This document shows positions 27,735 through 36,922 of a stretch of DNA of 55,051 nucleotides, in pieces. Position numbers and translations under genes: made by a program. Each line of letters starts with the position of its first letter. The stretch's first letter is position 1. Source of the DNA: an uncultured bacterium. GTDB taxonomy: Bacteria > Desulfobacterota_D > UBA1144. The stretch is from assembly GCA_913050325.1 (NCBI GenBank), contig CAJWZP010000008.1, positions 1 to 55,051 on the forward strand, written 5' to 3'. The notes beneath the pieces are model-generated. The model was given only the letters and a program-made list of their open reading frames with translations. It searched no databases and was not told the DNA's origin.

Positions 27735-28056
27735 TAAGAAAGTAATGTATTTATATATTGATAAAAATTGTACAATTTGTAGTAACTTTGGAAAAAAAAT
27801 AGTTAAGCAAAATCAAAATATAAAAATTAAAGACTATACAGTGAAAGGAAAATCAATTATTTTTGAAACAGATAAAAATATTTACTATGAATTTGAAGCT
27901 ATAAACAAAGCTTTAGAAACTATAGGAATTGAAAATAAGATATTGAAACTAATTCTAAAAACACCTAAATTTTTACAAAAGTTATTATATAAAATATTAT
28001 CGAGATCCAGAAAAATTATTTCTTTATTTTTCCAGCATAATCAAACCAAAATCTAA
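27724..28056 (+). CDS. DCC-like (DUF393/YuxK-type) thiol-disulfide protein, short
   Basis: 110 aa. VMYLYIDKNCTICSNFGK resembles the DCC-family start (DG.CP.C), with a C-x-x-C pair that could be redox-active. The C-terminal EAINKALETIG and the hydrophobic/basic tail (LLYKILSRSRKII) match the YuxK-type layout. The central part is shorter than usual. Function in the family is poorly known. The start overlaps ptsI by 11 bp; ATG 27745 is an alternative. The 3' end overlaps the convergent aldolase gene by 41 bp. Confidence 0.55.
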   Translation: MNFNKKVMYLYIDKNCTICSNFGKKIVKQNQNIKIKDYTVKGKSIIFETDKNIYYEFEAINKALETIGIENKILKLILKTPKFLQKLLYKILSRSRKIISLFFQHNQTKI

Positions 28057-29128
28057 GCCTATTTTTTTGTGGGTTATAAGATTCAAGCCTTTTAATATTT
28101 TCTTTTGATAATGCTCTCTTAACATTATTTTGTGAATATAAATAAAGATGTGATTTAAAAACATCTTCAATTTCCTTAGCTTTTAAAATATTTTCTGAAA
28201 CAAAGAAAATTTTCTTTTTGAAATAAATTACACGTGGATAATTATTATATTTCTTATAAAAATTCATTAGATTTTTTTTAATATTTGAATTTACATTTAA
28301 TATATCAATTCCACAGTAAAGTAAACTATCAGGGTTAAGTGGTTTTTTTACCTTTGATAAATTATTTTTTTTCAAAAAAGAATTAATTTTATAGTCCTCG
28401 CATAGTGTTACCGAGAGATTTTTATAACCAATAATTTCAAGATTTTTTGAAATAATGGTTGTTTGCTTATAATCGTTAAAATCGAGTTTTAAATATTTTT
28501 CAATTTTATTTGTTATGTATTCGGTAAAATTAAACAAACCATTTATAGAAGACGAAGTGCATATTAATCCATGATTTTCTAATATAAAACCACAAGAAAT
28601 TGCTCTCGGCACTTTACCGTTCAAAATATTATAAATTTCTTGTGCCAAAGCTATACCAGGAGTTTTATAGTTTATATAAAAGATATTATTTTTACTTATA
28701 TCACTTTTAAAAATTTTTTTAAATAATTCACGTGATGAAGCTTGAACACTCATCATATTACAAGCTAATGGATGCAGGTGAATAGTATATTTTTTTAGAA
28801 TTGAATGTGCAAGAGTTTCAATTGATGGATTTGATCCAGAATGTAAAGATTCTGATAATATATTAAATGACCTATTTTCATCCTTAATATGAATTTCTTT
28901 ATCTTTAACAGAATTTAAATATTTCAAAAGTATTTTATTATCAACTTCAGAATAACCATTTTCATAACTTAATTCTGCCAGAGAATATCCGCTAGATTTT
29001 ATTAACATTTTATTACCAAATTTAATTGACGAGTTTCCGCCTGCAGCTTGAATTAAATCATAGCGTTGACCGTAATAATTGGAAATTTTGATTAATTTTT
29101 TTACTAAATCTTTATTTTTTTTAACCAT
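28016..29128 (-). CDS. Class II aldolase/adducin-family protein
   Basis: 370 aa. The N-terminal AAGGNSSIKF and the zinc-site segment IHLHPLACNMM match class II aldolases (fuculose/rhamnulose-phosphate aldolase fold), with a later histidine in ENHGLICTS supplying a third ligand. The C-terminal ~130 residues do not match the minimal aldolase domain and may be an extra domain. It overlaps the epimerase gene by 25 bp, so the pair is coupled and probably acts on the same sugar or glycan precursor. Substrate unknown. Confidence 0.75.
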   Translation of the reverse strand: MVKKNKDLVKKLIKISNYYGQRYDLIQAAGGNSSIKFGNKMLIKSSGYSLAELSYENGYSEVDNKILLKYLNSVKDKEIHIKDENRSFNILSESLHSGSNPSIETLAHSILKKYTIHLHPLACNMMSVQASSRELFKKIFKSDISKNNIFYINYKTPGIALAQEIYNILNGKVPRAISCGFILENHGLICTSSSINGLFNFTEYITNKIEKYLKLDFNDYKQTTIISKNLEIIGYKNLSVTLCEDYKINSFLKKNNLSKVKKPLNPDSLLYCGIDILNVNSNIKKNLMNFYKKYNNYPRVIYFKKKIFFVSENILKAKEIEDVFKSHLYLYSQNNVKRALSKENIKRLESYNPQKNRLRFWFDYAGKIKK

Positions 29129-30090
29129 TTTCTATTTTCTTGATGCCATTTAAATGTTTTAGAAACTCCAATTTCAAATTTAGTTGATGGCTCCCATTTT
29201 ATTAAATCAAAAGTCTTATCAATATTAGCAGACGTATATTTAACATCCACTAATAGAGAACGTGTTTTTTTAATTTTGTTAGGGGTATTTGATAATTTTT
29301 TAATCGTATTCAAAAGGTTATTTATTTTTATTGGTCTATTATTTCCCAAATTGAGGATGTTAAAACCTTTTAGCTTTTGAGATTTAAATATTCCTGTAGC
29401 AATGTCGTCAACATATGTAAAATCTCTCTTTTGATTACCATCTCCATAAAGAGTTATTTGTTTTTTTCTCAAATTAGATTCAATAAAGATAAAAGGACTC
29501 ATATCAGGTCGGCCAAAAGGTCCATAAACAGTAAAAAATCTAAGAATTGTTATATTAATTTTATGGATTTTATTTATGGCGTGCATTAATACTTCTGATG
29601 ATTTCTTCGAGGCTGCATAATTTGATACAGGACTACTGGTTTCTGAATCAACACTAAAACTTTTTTCATTAGAGTTACCGTACACACTAGATGTTGATGC
29701 ATGTACAATTTTATTAATTTTAAATTTTAATGCGCATTGTGCTATATTTAATGCCCCCATTAAATTTGATTGAAAATATAATCTAGGTTCTGACGTTGAT
29801 TTTCTGACTCCTGTTTTTGCTGCTAGATTTATAATAGCAATTGGTTTAGTGCCCTTATTAAAAAATTTAAATATATTTTCTAACTTGGATAAATTTTCAA
29901 TATCACATTTTTTAAAAATAAAATTTTTATCTCTTTTTAAGTGATCTAGCCTCTTTTTTTTAAGTTGTTTATCGTAGCTATCATTTATGTTATCAATCCC
30001 TAAAACTTTATAACCTTTTTTTAAATATAATAAACCTGTATGATATCCAATAAAACCAGCACAGCCGGTTAATATGATTTTTTTACTCAT
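29104..30090 (-). CDS. NAD-dependent nucleotide-sugar epimerase (UDP-glucuronate 4-epimerase type)
   Basis: 328-aa extended short-chain dehydrogenase. The NAD motif TGCAGFIGYHTGLLYLKKG is at the N-terminus. The Ser-Tyr-Lys triad is visible in STSSVYG and NYAASKKSSE. DNINDSYDKQLKKKRL is the wording typical of UDP-glucuronate epimerases (WbpP/GalE-like). Cytoplasmic. It precedes the aldolase gene and diverges from a flippase gene, marking a small glycan-synthesis locus. Confidence 0.88.
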   Translation of the reverse strand: MSKKIILTGCAGFIGYHTGLLYLKKGYKVLGIDNINDSYDKQLKKKRLDHLKRDKNFIFKKCDIENLSKLENIFKFFNKGTKPIAIINLAAKTGVRKSTSEPRLYFQSNLMGALNIAQCALKFKINKIVHASTSSVYGNSNEKSFSVDSETSSPVSNYAASKKSSEVLMHAINKIHKINITILRFFTVYGPFGRPDMSPFIFIESNLRKKQITLYGDGNQKRDFTYVDDIATGIFKSQKLKGFNILNLGNNRPIKINNLLNTIKKLSNTPNKIKKTRSLLVDVKYTSANIDKTFDLIKWEPSTKFEIGVSKTFKWHQENRKWLKKIKI

Positions 30091-30138
30091 GGATAACTAA
30101 ATATAACCTACTTTGCCATTATTAAAAAATATGATTAA

Positions 30139-30167
30139 TTTAATAAAATCTAATATAGAATTATCAT
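30139..30167 (+). promoter_or_regulatory. Candidate leaderless promoter for the flippase gene
   Basis: TTTAAT (30139-30144), 17 bp, TATCAT (30162-30167), then 6 nt to ATG 30174. There is no Shine-Dalgarno sequence. Confidence 0.45.
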
Positions 30168-30173
30168 ATTCAC

Positions 30174-31481
30174 ATGTATATCAATGAAATTTATAAAAGA
30201 GTTATTAAAAATTTTAAACTACTAGGGAGTGGTAAAATTTTGGGTGGAATTTCTTCTGCTTTAACTATTTTTATAGTTGCTAGAGAAATTGGTGTTAAAA
30301 ACTTTGGGATACTATCCATTGCTATTTCATTTGTAGAAATTTGTAACATACTTCTAAGTTTAAGAGTATGGGAAGCAACAATTAAATTTTTAGGAGATCA
30401 TAAAAATGATACGACTATTCGTTCCGATATTTTATGTTGGTCATTAAAATTAAGTTTAAAAACTTCTATTATAGCTTGTGTAATAATATGTTCATTTTCA
30501 TATTTTTTTATAGATTATATTTTTAATTTTGAGATAAATCTATTAAACCTAATTCTAATTTATAGCTTTTTATGTATTTTAGTTACTACTAATGAAACTA
30601 TTGATAGTTTTTTTAGATCATCAGATTCATATAAATATATATTGATTAATAATTCTTTATCAAATTTAATAAGATTTGTAATAGTATTAATAATTCTTCA
30701 ATTTACTGACAGAATGGAGTTAATAATTTTAGGTATGGGGTCTTCAATATTTGTGGGTTTTTTAATCAGAATTAAATTTCTAATAGAATTATTTACTAAG
30801 CTTAGCTATTCTTTTAAATTCAAAAATATTAAAAGTTTTGGGCCAAAAAGAGATTTTTTAAAATTTGCTATTTCAACTCATTTAGCAAGTATTATTAATT
30901 TAGCTAATGAAAAGAATCTTGGAGTTTTATTAATAGGATATATTGCTGGACCTTTCTATTCTGGACTATTTAAAGCCGCTAGAAGTATCGCGAAATTACT
31001 TAGACGAATTATGGATCCAATATTAGAAATTGCATATCCTGAATTTGTAATATTAGTAAAAGAAAAAAAATTAGCTGATCTCCAAAAATTAATTTTTAAT
31101 TCCACCAAAATTTTAGGGATAGCATCATTGACGATAGGCTCGATAATATTACTATTTTCAAAAAATATAATCTCAATTTTTTTTGGGGTTGATTACCTAG
31201 ATGCAAGCTCAGCTTTAGTTTTATTGATAATTGCTGGGTTAATTAACAATTTATCATATTGGATAACTCCTGCAATTTTATCATTCAACAAACCAAGAGT
31301 TCTTCTTATTATGTCTTTTTTTATATCCATATTATATATATTAATTTTGTATCCTTTAATTACCGAATTTCAACACGTTGGAGCTGCTTCTGCAGGTATA
31401 GTAAGGTCGATGTTAGTTTTAACTATTGGAACATTAATTTACAAAAATATATCTAAAAAAGAATCTTCTACCTTGGTGTAG
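30174..31481 (+). CDS. Polysaccharide flippase (Wzx/MOP superfamily)
   Basis: 435-aa integral membrane protein with about 12 hydrophobic segments and short charged loops, typical of O-antigen/lipid-linked oligosaccharide flippases. The N-terminal GSGKILGGISSALTIF followed by VAREIGVKNFGILSIA matches the MOP-family start. Likely moves an undecaprenyl-linked glycan across the inner membrane. Neighbouring epimerase and aldolase genes support a glycan role. The cargo is unknown. The 3' end overlaps the convergent aldo/keto reductase by 14 bp. Confidence 0.85.
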   Translation: MYINEIYKRVIKNFKLLGSGKILGGISSALTIFIVAREIGVKNFGILSIAISFVEICNILLSLRVWEATIKFLGDHKNDTTIRSDILCWSLKLSLKTSIIACVIICSFSYFFIDYIFNFEINLLNLILIYSFLCILVTTNETIDSFFRSSDSYKYILINNSLSNLIRFVIVLIILQFTDRMELIILGMGSSIFVGFLIRIKFLIELFTKLSYSFKFKNIKSFGPKRDFLKFAISTHLASIINLANEKNLGVLLIGYIAGPFYSGLFKAARSIAKLLRRIMDPILEIAYPEFVILVKEKKLADLQKLIFNSTKILGIASLTIGSIILLFSKNIISIFFGVDYLDASSALVLLIIAGLINNLSYWITPAILSFNKPRVLLIMSFFISILYILILYPLITEFQHVGAASAGIVRSMLVLTIGTLIYKNISKKESSTLV

Positions 31482-32490
31482 GTTTTGTAATTGAATCTGA
31501 AAAAGGTTGTTCAAGTAACTTAGAATGCGAATCATCCCATAACTTATTAACTATATCAATTTCATTCTGAGACAACTGTTTTAAATCACTACATTTTGAA
31601 TAGTTCTTAATTTCAGCTTTAGTTGTAAAATTAGGCAATACAGAACAGATATTTTTTTGGAAAAGTGAATAAAGAATCGCAGTTTGACCCATTGACCTAT
31701 CATGCTCATTAAATAAAAACTCTAAATCCTTTTTTGCTTTAAGACCATTCATCATCCATTTTTGTTTTCTATGGCTTCTGTGATCATCGGATGAAAAAGT
31801 TTTATTTTCATCAAAATTACCATCCAGTATTCCTGAAGCATGAGGTACTCTGGCTATATATCCAATGTCTGTATCTTTTGAATTTTCCAATAAAGTCTTT
31901 GATGGCTCTTGTTCTAATAGATTCAAAATAATTTGTAGTGATGTTGGATTTTTTTTAATTGAGGCAATACCCTCCTCTAGCCATCCAATATCAGGCCCTA
32001 AAGCCATACCCCAACATCTTATTTTACCCTCATCTACTAGTTCATTTAAAGTTTCAATTACCTCATCATTATTTATAAAGTCAAATCTAGGGTTATGCAT
32101 CTGATAAATATCAATATAATCAGTTTTTAATCTCTTAAGACTCTGTTCACATGAATATTTAATATCTTTTTTCGAAAATTTTTGTGGAAGTTCTCTATGC
32201 CCTTTTCTCTCACCACTGTTAGAATAAATGTCATATCCAAATTTTGTAGCAATGATTATTTCGCGTCTTGATCCTGAGAAAGCCTTTTCTACAATTTCCT
32301 CACCATATCCGTTTCCATAGACATCAGCAGTATCAAAAAAATTAATTCCATTATCCAAAGCAAATCTTAGCAATTCGATCCCGACACTCTCTTCTTTTAC
32401 ACCCCACCACTTTGTGGCAACAGACCAAACACCAAATCCAACCTCTGAAACGCTTATTTCGGGACATTTGGGGAAATTTCTATAATTCAT
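31468..32490 (-). CDS. Aldo/keto reductase
   Basis: 340 aa TIM-barrel oxidoreductase. The catalytic tetrad is seen as DTADVYGNG (Asp, Tyr), IIATKFG (Lys) and IYQMHNP (His). The C-terminal NADPH-binding part includes ILYSLFQ. Substrate not deducible. The ATG directly follows the trxB stop codon, so it is in a trxB operon, perhaps sharing NADPH-dependent redox roles. Confidence 0.9.
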   Translation of the reverse strand: MNYRNFPKCPEISVSEVGFGVWSVATKWWGVKEESVGIELLRFALDNGINFFDTADVYGNGYGEEIVEKAFSGSRREIIIATKFGYDIYSNSGERKGHRELPQKFSKKDIKYSCEQSLKRLKTDYIDIYQMHNPRFDFINNDEVIETLNELVDEGKIRCWGMALGPDIGWLEEGIASIKKNPTSLQIILNLLEQEPSKTLLENSKDTDIGYIARVPHASGILDGNFDENKTFSSDDHRSHRKQKWMMNGLKAKKDLEFLFNEHDRSMGQTAILYSLFQKNICSVLPNFTTKAEIKNYSKCSDLKQLSQNEIDIVNKLWDDSHSKLLEQPFSDSITKPTPR

Positions 32491-33420
32491 CTATGCTATA
32501 TCCTCTAAATATCTTTCAGCATCTATAGCAGCCATACAGCCAGAACCCGCCGCTGTTATTGCCTGTCTATAAATACTATCTTGTACATCACCACAAGCAA
32601 AAATTCCTTTTAAATTAGTTTTTGAAGTTTTATCTTGAGTTTTAATATAACCATTTTCATCAATTTGAATAGTATCCTTAAACAAATCAATATTGGGGTT
32701 ATGGCCTATTGCAATAAATACACCATCTGTCTGAATGTCTTCTATTTGATTGTTGTTTATATCTTTTAACTTTATACCATTTAAACCACTTGAATGGTCG
32801 CCTAAAAACTCTATAGGGGTTTTCTCTAACAAAAATTTAATTTTCTTATTCTTTTTTGCACGATCTATCATTATTTTTGAAGCTCTCAACTTATTACGTC
32901 TGTGAATAATAGTTACGGATTTTGCAAATTTAGTAAGGAAAATTGCTTCTTCCATTGCACTATCACCACCTCCTATAACATGAATATTTTTATCTTTATA
33001 GAAAAAACCATCACAAGTGGCACATGTAGAAAGCCCCCTACCCATGAGAATACTTTCCCCATCAATATTTAGAAGTTTTGCTGAAGCACCTGTTGCAATT
33101 ATAATTGAATCTGTTGAATATTTTTCTTCACCTACGCTAACTATATAAGGATATTTATCAGTTATTACTGAATCAACATTTTTTAATATACATTCGGCAC
33201 CAAATCTTTTTGCCTGATTACGCAACATATCCATCAAGTCTGGACCCATAACACCTTCTGGGAATCCTGGAAAATTTTCAACATCAGTAGTCATTGTTAG
33301 TTGTCCGCCAGCCTGAAACCCTTCAAAAACTATCGGCGATAAGTTTGCTCTAGCTGCATAAATTGCAGCTGTAAGGCCTGCTGGTCCTGAACCAATTATA
33401 ATTACTTTTTTATTTTCCAT
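32491..33420 (-). CDS. trxB: Thioredoxin reductase
   Basis: TrxB passes electrons from NADPH through FAD to thioredoxin. Seen are the FAD motif IGSGPAGLTAAIYAARANL, the redox pair in CATCDGFFY, the NADPH motif GGGDSAMEEA and the C-terminal FACGDVQDSIYRQ. 309 aa is standard. AGGTGATG precedes the ATG. It diverges from ygfZ and leads the aldo/keto reductase gene. Confidence 0.97.
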   Translation of the reverse strand: MENKKVIIIGSGPAGLTAAIYAARANLSPIVFEGFQAGGQLTMTTDVENFPGFPEGVMGPDLMDMLRNQAKRFGAECILKNVDSVITDKYPYIVSVGEEKYSTDSIIIATGASAKLLNIDGESILMGRGLSTCATCDGFFYKDKNIHVIGGGDSAMEEAIFLTKFAKSVTIIHRRNKLRASKIMIDRAKKNKKIKFLLEKTPIEFLGDHSSGLNGIKLKDINNNQIEDIQTDGVFIAIGHNPNIDLFKDTIQIDENGYIKTQDKTSKTNLKGIFACGDVQDSIYRQAITAAGSGCMAAIDAERYLEDIA

Positions 33421-33449
33421 TTTTCATCACCTATAAAATTATTTATCAT
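33421..33449 (+). promoter_or_regulatory. Candidate leaderless promoter for ygfZ
   Basis: TTTTCA (33421-33426), 17 bp, TATCAT (33444-33449), then 6 nt to ATG 33456. The same -10 hexamer and spacing occur before the flippase gene. There is no Shine-Dalgarno sequence. Confidence 0.4.
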
Positions 33450-33455
33450 AATAAC

Positions 33456-34307
33456 ATGAAGATTGATTCCTTACATTCCCAAATATTTAAGAAAAATGTT
33501 TACTTGTTAACAGGTAAAGACTATCTTAAATTTTTTAATAATATAACAACTAATAAAATAGAAATGAACAATGATAGAAATGAAGTTAGAACGTTATGGT
33601 TAAATAATAAAGGAAGAATTATTCATGATATATCGTTATTGTGGGATATTGATAAATCCAAAGAGAATTATGAAAAAACTTACTTAGTTGAAAATATTAG
33701 CTTTGAAAATTTAGAAGAGAATATTAATAAATATAAATTATCAATGGATATTGAAATAAATAAAACTAAACTTTTATATTCAACTGTGAGCGAATGTAAA
33801 AATGAAAATAAAAGTTTTACCGAGTTTTATCCAAACAAGAATAAAATATTAATTAATGAGAGTGAGAAATTGTTTGAAATGAATAAATCAAATCTTGAAA
33901 ATTACATTATGAATGGAAATCCAATTAGTATTAATGCATTTAAAAATAAGACCCCTATGGAATTAAATCTGTGGAGCTTAATAGATTTCAAAAAAGGTTG
34001 CTACTTGGGACAGGAAATAGTTGCCAGAGTAAGATATAGAGGTCAGGTGAAAAGAAATTTTGCTTATATTAAAATAAATAGCTTAATATCAAATATAAAA
34101 AATCTTAAAATATTAAAAAATAATGAGGAGATTGGTGAAGTTGTTGCATTAGAATATTCTGATAAAAATAATTTATACTTTTCTTCTTTTATTAATCATG
34201 AAGAAAATAAAGAGCAAGAAGCCTATCTAATGTCAGAAGATAAAAAAATTGAGTGTAAAATATTAAAAAATAATTTTAAAGAATTAAATGAAAAAAGCTT
34301 AACTTGA
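33456..34307 (+). CDS. ygfZ: YgfZ/GcvT-like folate-binding Fe-S cluster repair protein
   Basis: The signature KKGCYLGQEIVARVRYRGQVKR (KGC[YF]-x-GQE) identifies YgfZ, a tetrahydrofolate-binding protein needed for activity of some iron-sulfur enzymes such as MiaB. 283 aa is on the short side of normal. The N-terminal half carries the GcvT-like fold (LTGKDYLKFFNN.TTN). Many Fe-S enzymes (BioB, MqnC, Nth) are encoded nearby. The 3' end overlaps the convergent PUR gene by 9 bp. Confidence 0.9.
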   Translation: MKIDSLHSQIFKKNVYLLTGKDYLKFFNNITTNKIEMNNDRNEVRTLWLNNKGRIIHDISLLWDIDKSKENYEKTYLVENISFENLEENINKYKLSMDIEINKTKLLYSTVSECKNENKSFTEFYPNKNKILINESEKLFEMNKSNLENYIMNGNPISINAFKNKTPMELNLWSLIDFKKGCYLGQEIVARVRYRGQVKRNFAYIKINSLISNIKNLKILKNNEEIGEVVALEYSDKNNLYFSSFINHEENKEQEAYLMSEDKKIECKILKNNFKELNEKSLT

Positions 34308-34520
34308 AGAGGCTTTACTGATAACTTCCAGCAGATGGTCTTGGAATTCTCCAAGTCCATCCACGGGAATTACTATGCTAGATCTTCCACCACTAACTTC
34401 GGTGATTCGAAGAAATTGGCCTTTATGATTCTCTTTTAAATCAAAAAAAAATTTTTTAGTTTCAACTTCAAGTTTACTACTAAAAACATCTTTTGATTGT
34501 TTTGATCTATCCTCTTGCAT
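34299..34520 (-). CDS. PUR-alpha-type single-repeat nucleic-acid-binding protein
   Basis: 73 aa. Residues ~22-66 (KKFFFDLKENHKGQFLRI, then TEVSGGRSSIVIPVDGLGEF) align well with a PUR repeat of eukaryotic PURA (K.FY.D.K.N..GRFLKIAEV.....S.......EF.D.L). PUR-domain proteins bind single-stranded DNA and RNA; bacterial ones such as Borrelia BpuR dimerise from one repeat. It lies 6 bp after the thiolase gene in the same orientation. Function here is inferred from fold only. Confidence 0.8.
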   Translation of the reverse strand: MQEDRSKQSKDVFSSKLEVETKKFFFDLKENHKGQFLRITEVSGGRSSIVIPVDGLGEFQDHLLEVISKASSS

Positions 34521-34526
34521 ATCTAT

Positions 34527-35708
34527 CTAGGCATTGGGGTTTTCAATAACCATTGCAATACCTTGTCCTCCACCCACACATAATGAAACAAGACCTCTTT
34601 TGGCCTTTCTTCTTTGCATTTCATGTAAGAGTTTAACAATTAAAATTGTTCCAGACGCTCCGATAGGGTGACCAAGTGCAACGGCTCCACCATTAACATT
34701 CAATTTCTCAGCAGGAATAGGAAAATCACTTAAAACAGCCAAAGATTGAACGGCAAATGCTTCATTTAGCTCAACTAAATCTATATCATCTATTGTTAAG
34801 CCTGCTTTAGCTAAAGCTTTATTCATAGCAGGCACGGGGCCAATACCCATAACAGATGGTTCAACACCTGAAACCGCATAAGATATTACCTCTCCAACAG
34901 GCTTTAAGCCTAGTTCTTTAGCTTTCTCTTCTGATGAAACAATCATTGCAGCAGCTCCATCATTAATACCTGAAGCATTACCTGCTGTAACTGAACCATC
35001 TTCAGTAAATACTGGCTTTAATCTGCTCAATGCAGCCATTGAAACCTCACGAGGATGTTCGTCAGTATCAAAGACACCTTTTGCCAATTCAACGGGAACA
35101 ATCTCTGGTTTGAAAACACCTGTTCTCATTGCTTTTTTTGCTTTACCTTGACTTTCAATAGCAAATTTATCCTGTTCCTCTCTGGATATGTTGTATTTTT
35201 CTGCAAGATTTTCAGCAGTCATTCCCATATGGTAATTGTTGAATATGTCCCATAGGCCATCATATACCATACCATCAAGAACTTGATCGCTAGCTTCAAG
35301 AGCCATTCTATATCCATATCTTGCTTTTGGTAAAATAAATGGTGCTAAATTCATATTTTCAATACCACCAGCGAGAACACATTCAGCATCTCCCGCCTTA
35401 ATTGCCATAGCAGCATTAGCGACAGATTGAACACCAGACGCACATACTCTATTAAGAGAATATGACGGTGTATCATAATCTAAGCCAGCTCCTAAAGCTA
35501 CTTGTCTTGCAGGATTTTGACCTTGTCCTGCTCCAAGAATATTACCCATAATACACTCATCGATTTGTGTAGGCTCAATCCCTGTTCTTTTTAAAATTTC
35601 TTTTACTACAGTTACACCTAACTTAACAGCAGAAACATCTTGAAGGGCTCCTCCAAAAGTTCCTATCGCTGTTCTTAAAGGCTCACTAATAACTACTTTA
35701 GTAGACAT
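34527..35708 (-). CDS. Acetyl-CoA acetyltransferase (thiolase)
   Basis: 393-aa biosynthetic-type thiolase. The acyl-enzyme cysteine is in [11 protein letters not shown], the histidine in [10 protein letters not shown] and the second cysteine in CVGGGQG. It condenses two acetyl-CoA to acetoacetyl-CoA, the first step of the ethylmalonyl-CoA pathway (later enzymes at 46-50 kb). GGGGGA lies before the ATG. A PUR-domain gene follows after 6 bp. It could be PhaA or AtoB by name; I leave the symbol empty. Confidence 0.93.
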   Translation of the reverse strand: MSTKVVISEPLRTAIGTFGGALQDVSAVKLGVTVVKEILKRTGIEPTQIDECIMGNILGAGQGQNPARQVALGAGLDYDTPSYSLNRVCASGVQSVANAAMAIKAGDAECVLAGGIENMNLAPFILPKARYGYRMALEASDQVLDGMVYDGLWDIFNNYHMGMTAENLAEKYNISREEQDKFAIESQGKAKKAMRTGVFKPEIVPVELAKGVFDTDEHPREVSMAALSRLKPVFTEDGSVTAGNASGINDGAAAMIVSSEEKAKELGLKPVGEVISYAVSGVEPSVMGIGPVPAMNKALAKAGLTIDDIDLVELNEAFAVQSLAVLSDFPIPAEKLNVNGGAVALGHPIGASGTILIVKLLHEMQRRKAKRGLVSLCVGGGQGIAMVIENPNA

Positions 35709-35789
35709 TATAAATCCCCCTATGTCTTATTTTTATTGGTTTTTTAAAAAGTAAAAACTTATAAATTGTACCAAAAATATCCAAAATAA

Positions 35790-35818
35790 TAAACATTTTA
35801 TTAATTTAAGAGTATTAT
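35790..35818 (+). promoter_or_regulatory. Candidate leaderless promoter for ddl
   Basis: TAAACA (35790-35795), 17 bp, TATTAT (35813-35818), then 6 nt to ATG 35825. There is no convincing Shine-Dalgarno sequence. Confidence 0.45.
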
Positions 35819-35824
35819 TGAATA

Positions 35825-36922
35825 ATGGTTAAAAAAAATGTTGCAATTATATTTGGTGGAGTTTCTGTTGAGCATGAAATATCTATAATTTCAGCAAATT
35901 CCATATTAAACAATATAGATAAAAAAAAATTTAACCCGATTGGCATTTATATTTCAAAAAAAGGGATTTTACAGCATTGTAAAATTAATAGGAAAGAAAA
36001 AAAACTCAATTTCAAGCCATATGAATCGTCTATTAGCGTGACTCCAGGTGGAAAAAAAGTATTTTTATTAAATGGTGAAAGACCTATAAAAGTTGATATA
36101 ATTTTTCCAATTATACATGGAACGACCGGAGAAGACGGAGCAATTCAAGGTTTTATCAAAATTTTGAATATTGCGTCAGTGGGTTCAGATGTATTAAGTT
36201 CATCATTAACTATGAATAAAATTTTATCTAAGGATATTGTGACAAAAAACGATATAAAAACTTGTAAATATTTAATAGTGCATGAGAAATCATTAGATAA
36301 TGATATAAAAAAAGTAAAAAAAGAAATTGGTACACCTTGTTTTGTAAAAACATCAAATCTTGGTTCAAGTATAGGAATTTATAAAATTAATAATTTTAAC
36401 AATATAAAAAAATATATCAGAAAAGCATTTAAATTTTCTAATGAAGTCTTTGTTGAGGAAGCTGTTATAAAAGCTCAAGAAATTGAAGTTAGTGTTTTTG
36501 GATATAAAGATGAAATCTTTGTTTCAACACCAGGAGAAATAAAACCATCATCTGAATTCTATGATTATAAAGCTAAATATGTTGATAATAAATCGGAATT
36601 AATAATTCCTGCTACTATATGTAACAAAAATAAAAGTTTAGAAAAAAAAATTAAAAGTGATGCAAAAAAAATATTTAAAGAGTTAAAATGTGAGGGTATG
36701 GCAAGAATAGATTTCTTATATGGAAAAACTAAAAAAAGTAATAGCAAAGGTTTATTTTTCAGTGAAGTAAACTCAATTCCAGGATTTACGGACATAAGTA
36801 TGTTTCCTAAATTAATTAATTATTCAGGTATTACTTATAGAAATTTAATTACTAAATTAATTAATATATCAATTAAAAAATTCAAAGATGAAAAAAAATT
36901 TATAAAATCTTTTACTAATTAA
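35825..36922 (+). CDS. ddl: D-alanine--D-alanine ligase
   Basis: Ddl joins two D-alanines for peptidoglycan synthesis with an ATP-grasp fold. The N-terminal IIFGGVSVEHEISI, the PIIHGTTGEDGAIQGF segment, the ATP-grasp LGSSIGIYKI and the C-terminal EVNSIPGFTDISMFP are diagnostic. 365 aa is the longer DdlA-like length. It stands alone, divergent from the thiolase gene, not in the mur cluster. It overlaps the convergent EamA gene by 8 bp. Confidence 0.95.
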   Translation: MVKKNVAIIFGGVSVEHEISIISANSILNNIDKKKFNPIGIYISKKGILQHCKINRKEKKLNFKPYESSISVTPGGKKVFLLNGERPIKVDIIFPIIHGTTGEDGAIQGFIKILNIASVGSDVLSSSLTMNKILSKDIVTKNDIKTCKYLIVHEKSLDNDIKKVKKEIGTPCFVKTSNLGSSIGIYKINNFNNIKKYIRKAFKFSNEVFVEEAVIKAQEIEVSVFGYKDEIFVSTPGEIKPSSEFYDYKAKYVDNKSELIIPATICNKNKSLEKKIKSDAKKIFKELKCEGMARIDFLYGKTKKSNSKGLFFSEVNSIPGFTDISMFPKLINYSGITYRNLITKLINISIKKFKDEKKFIKSFTN

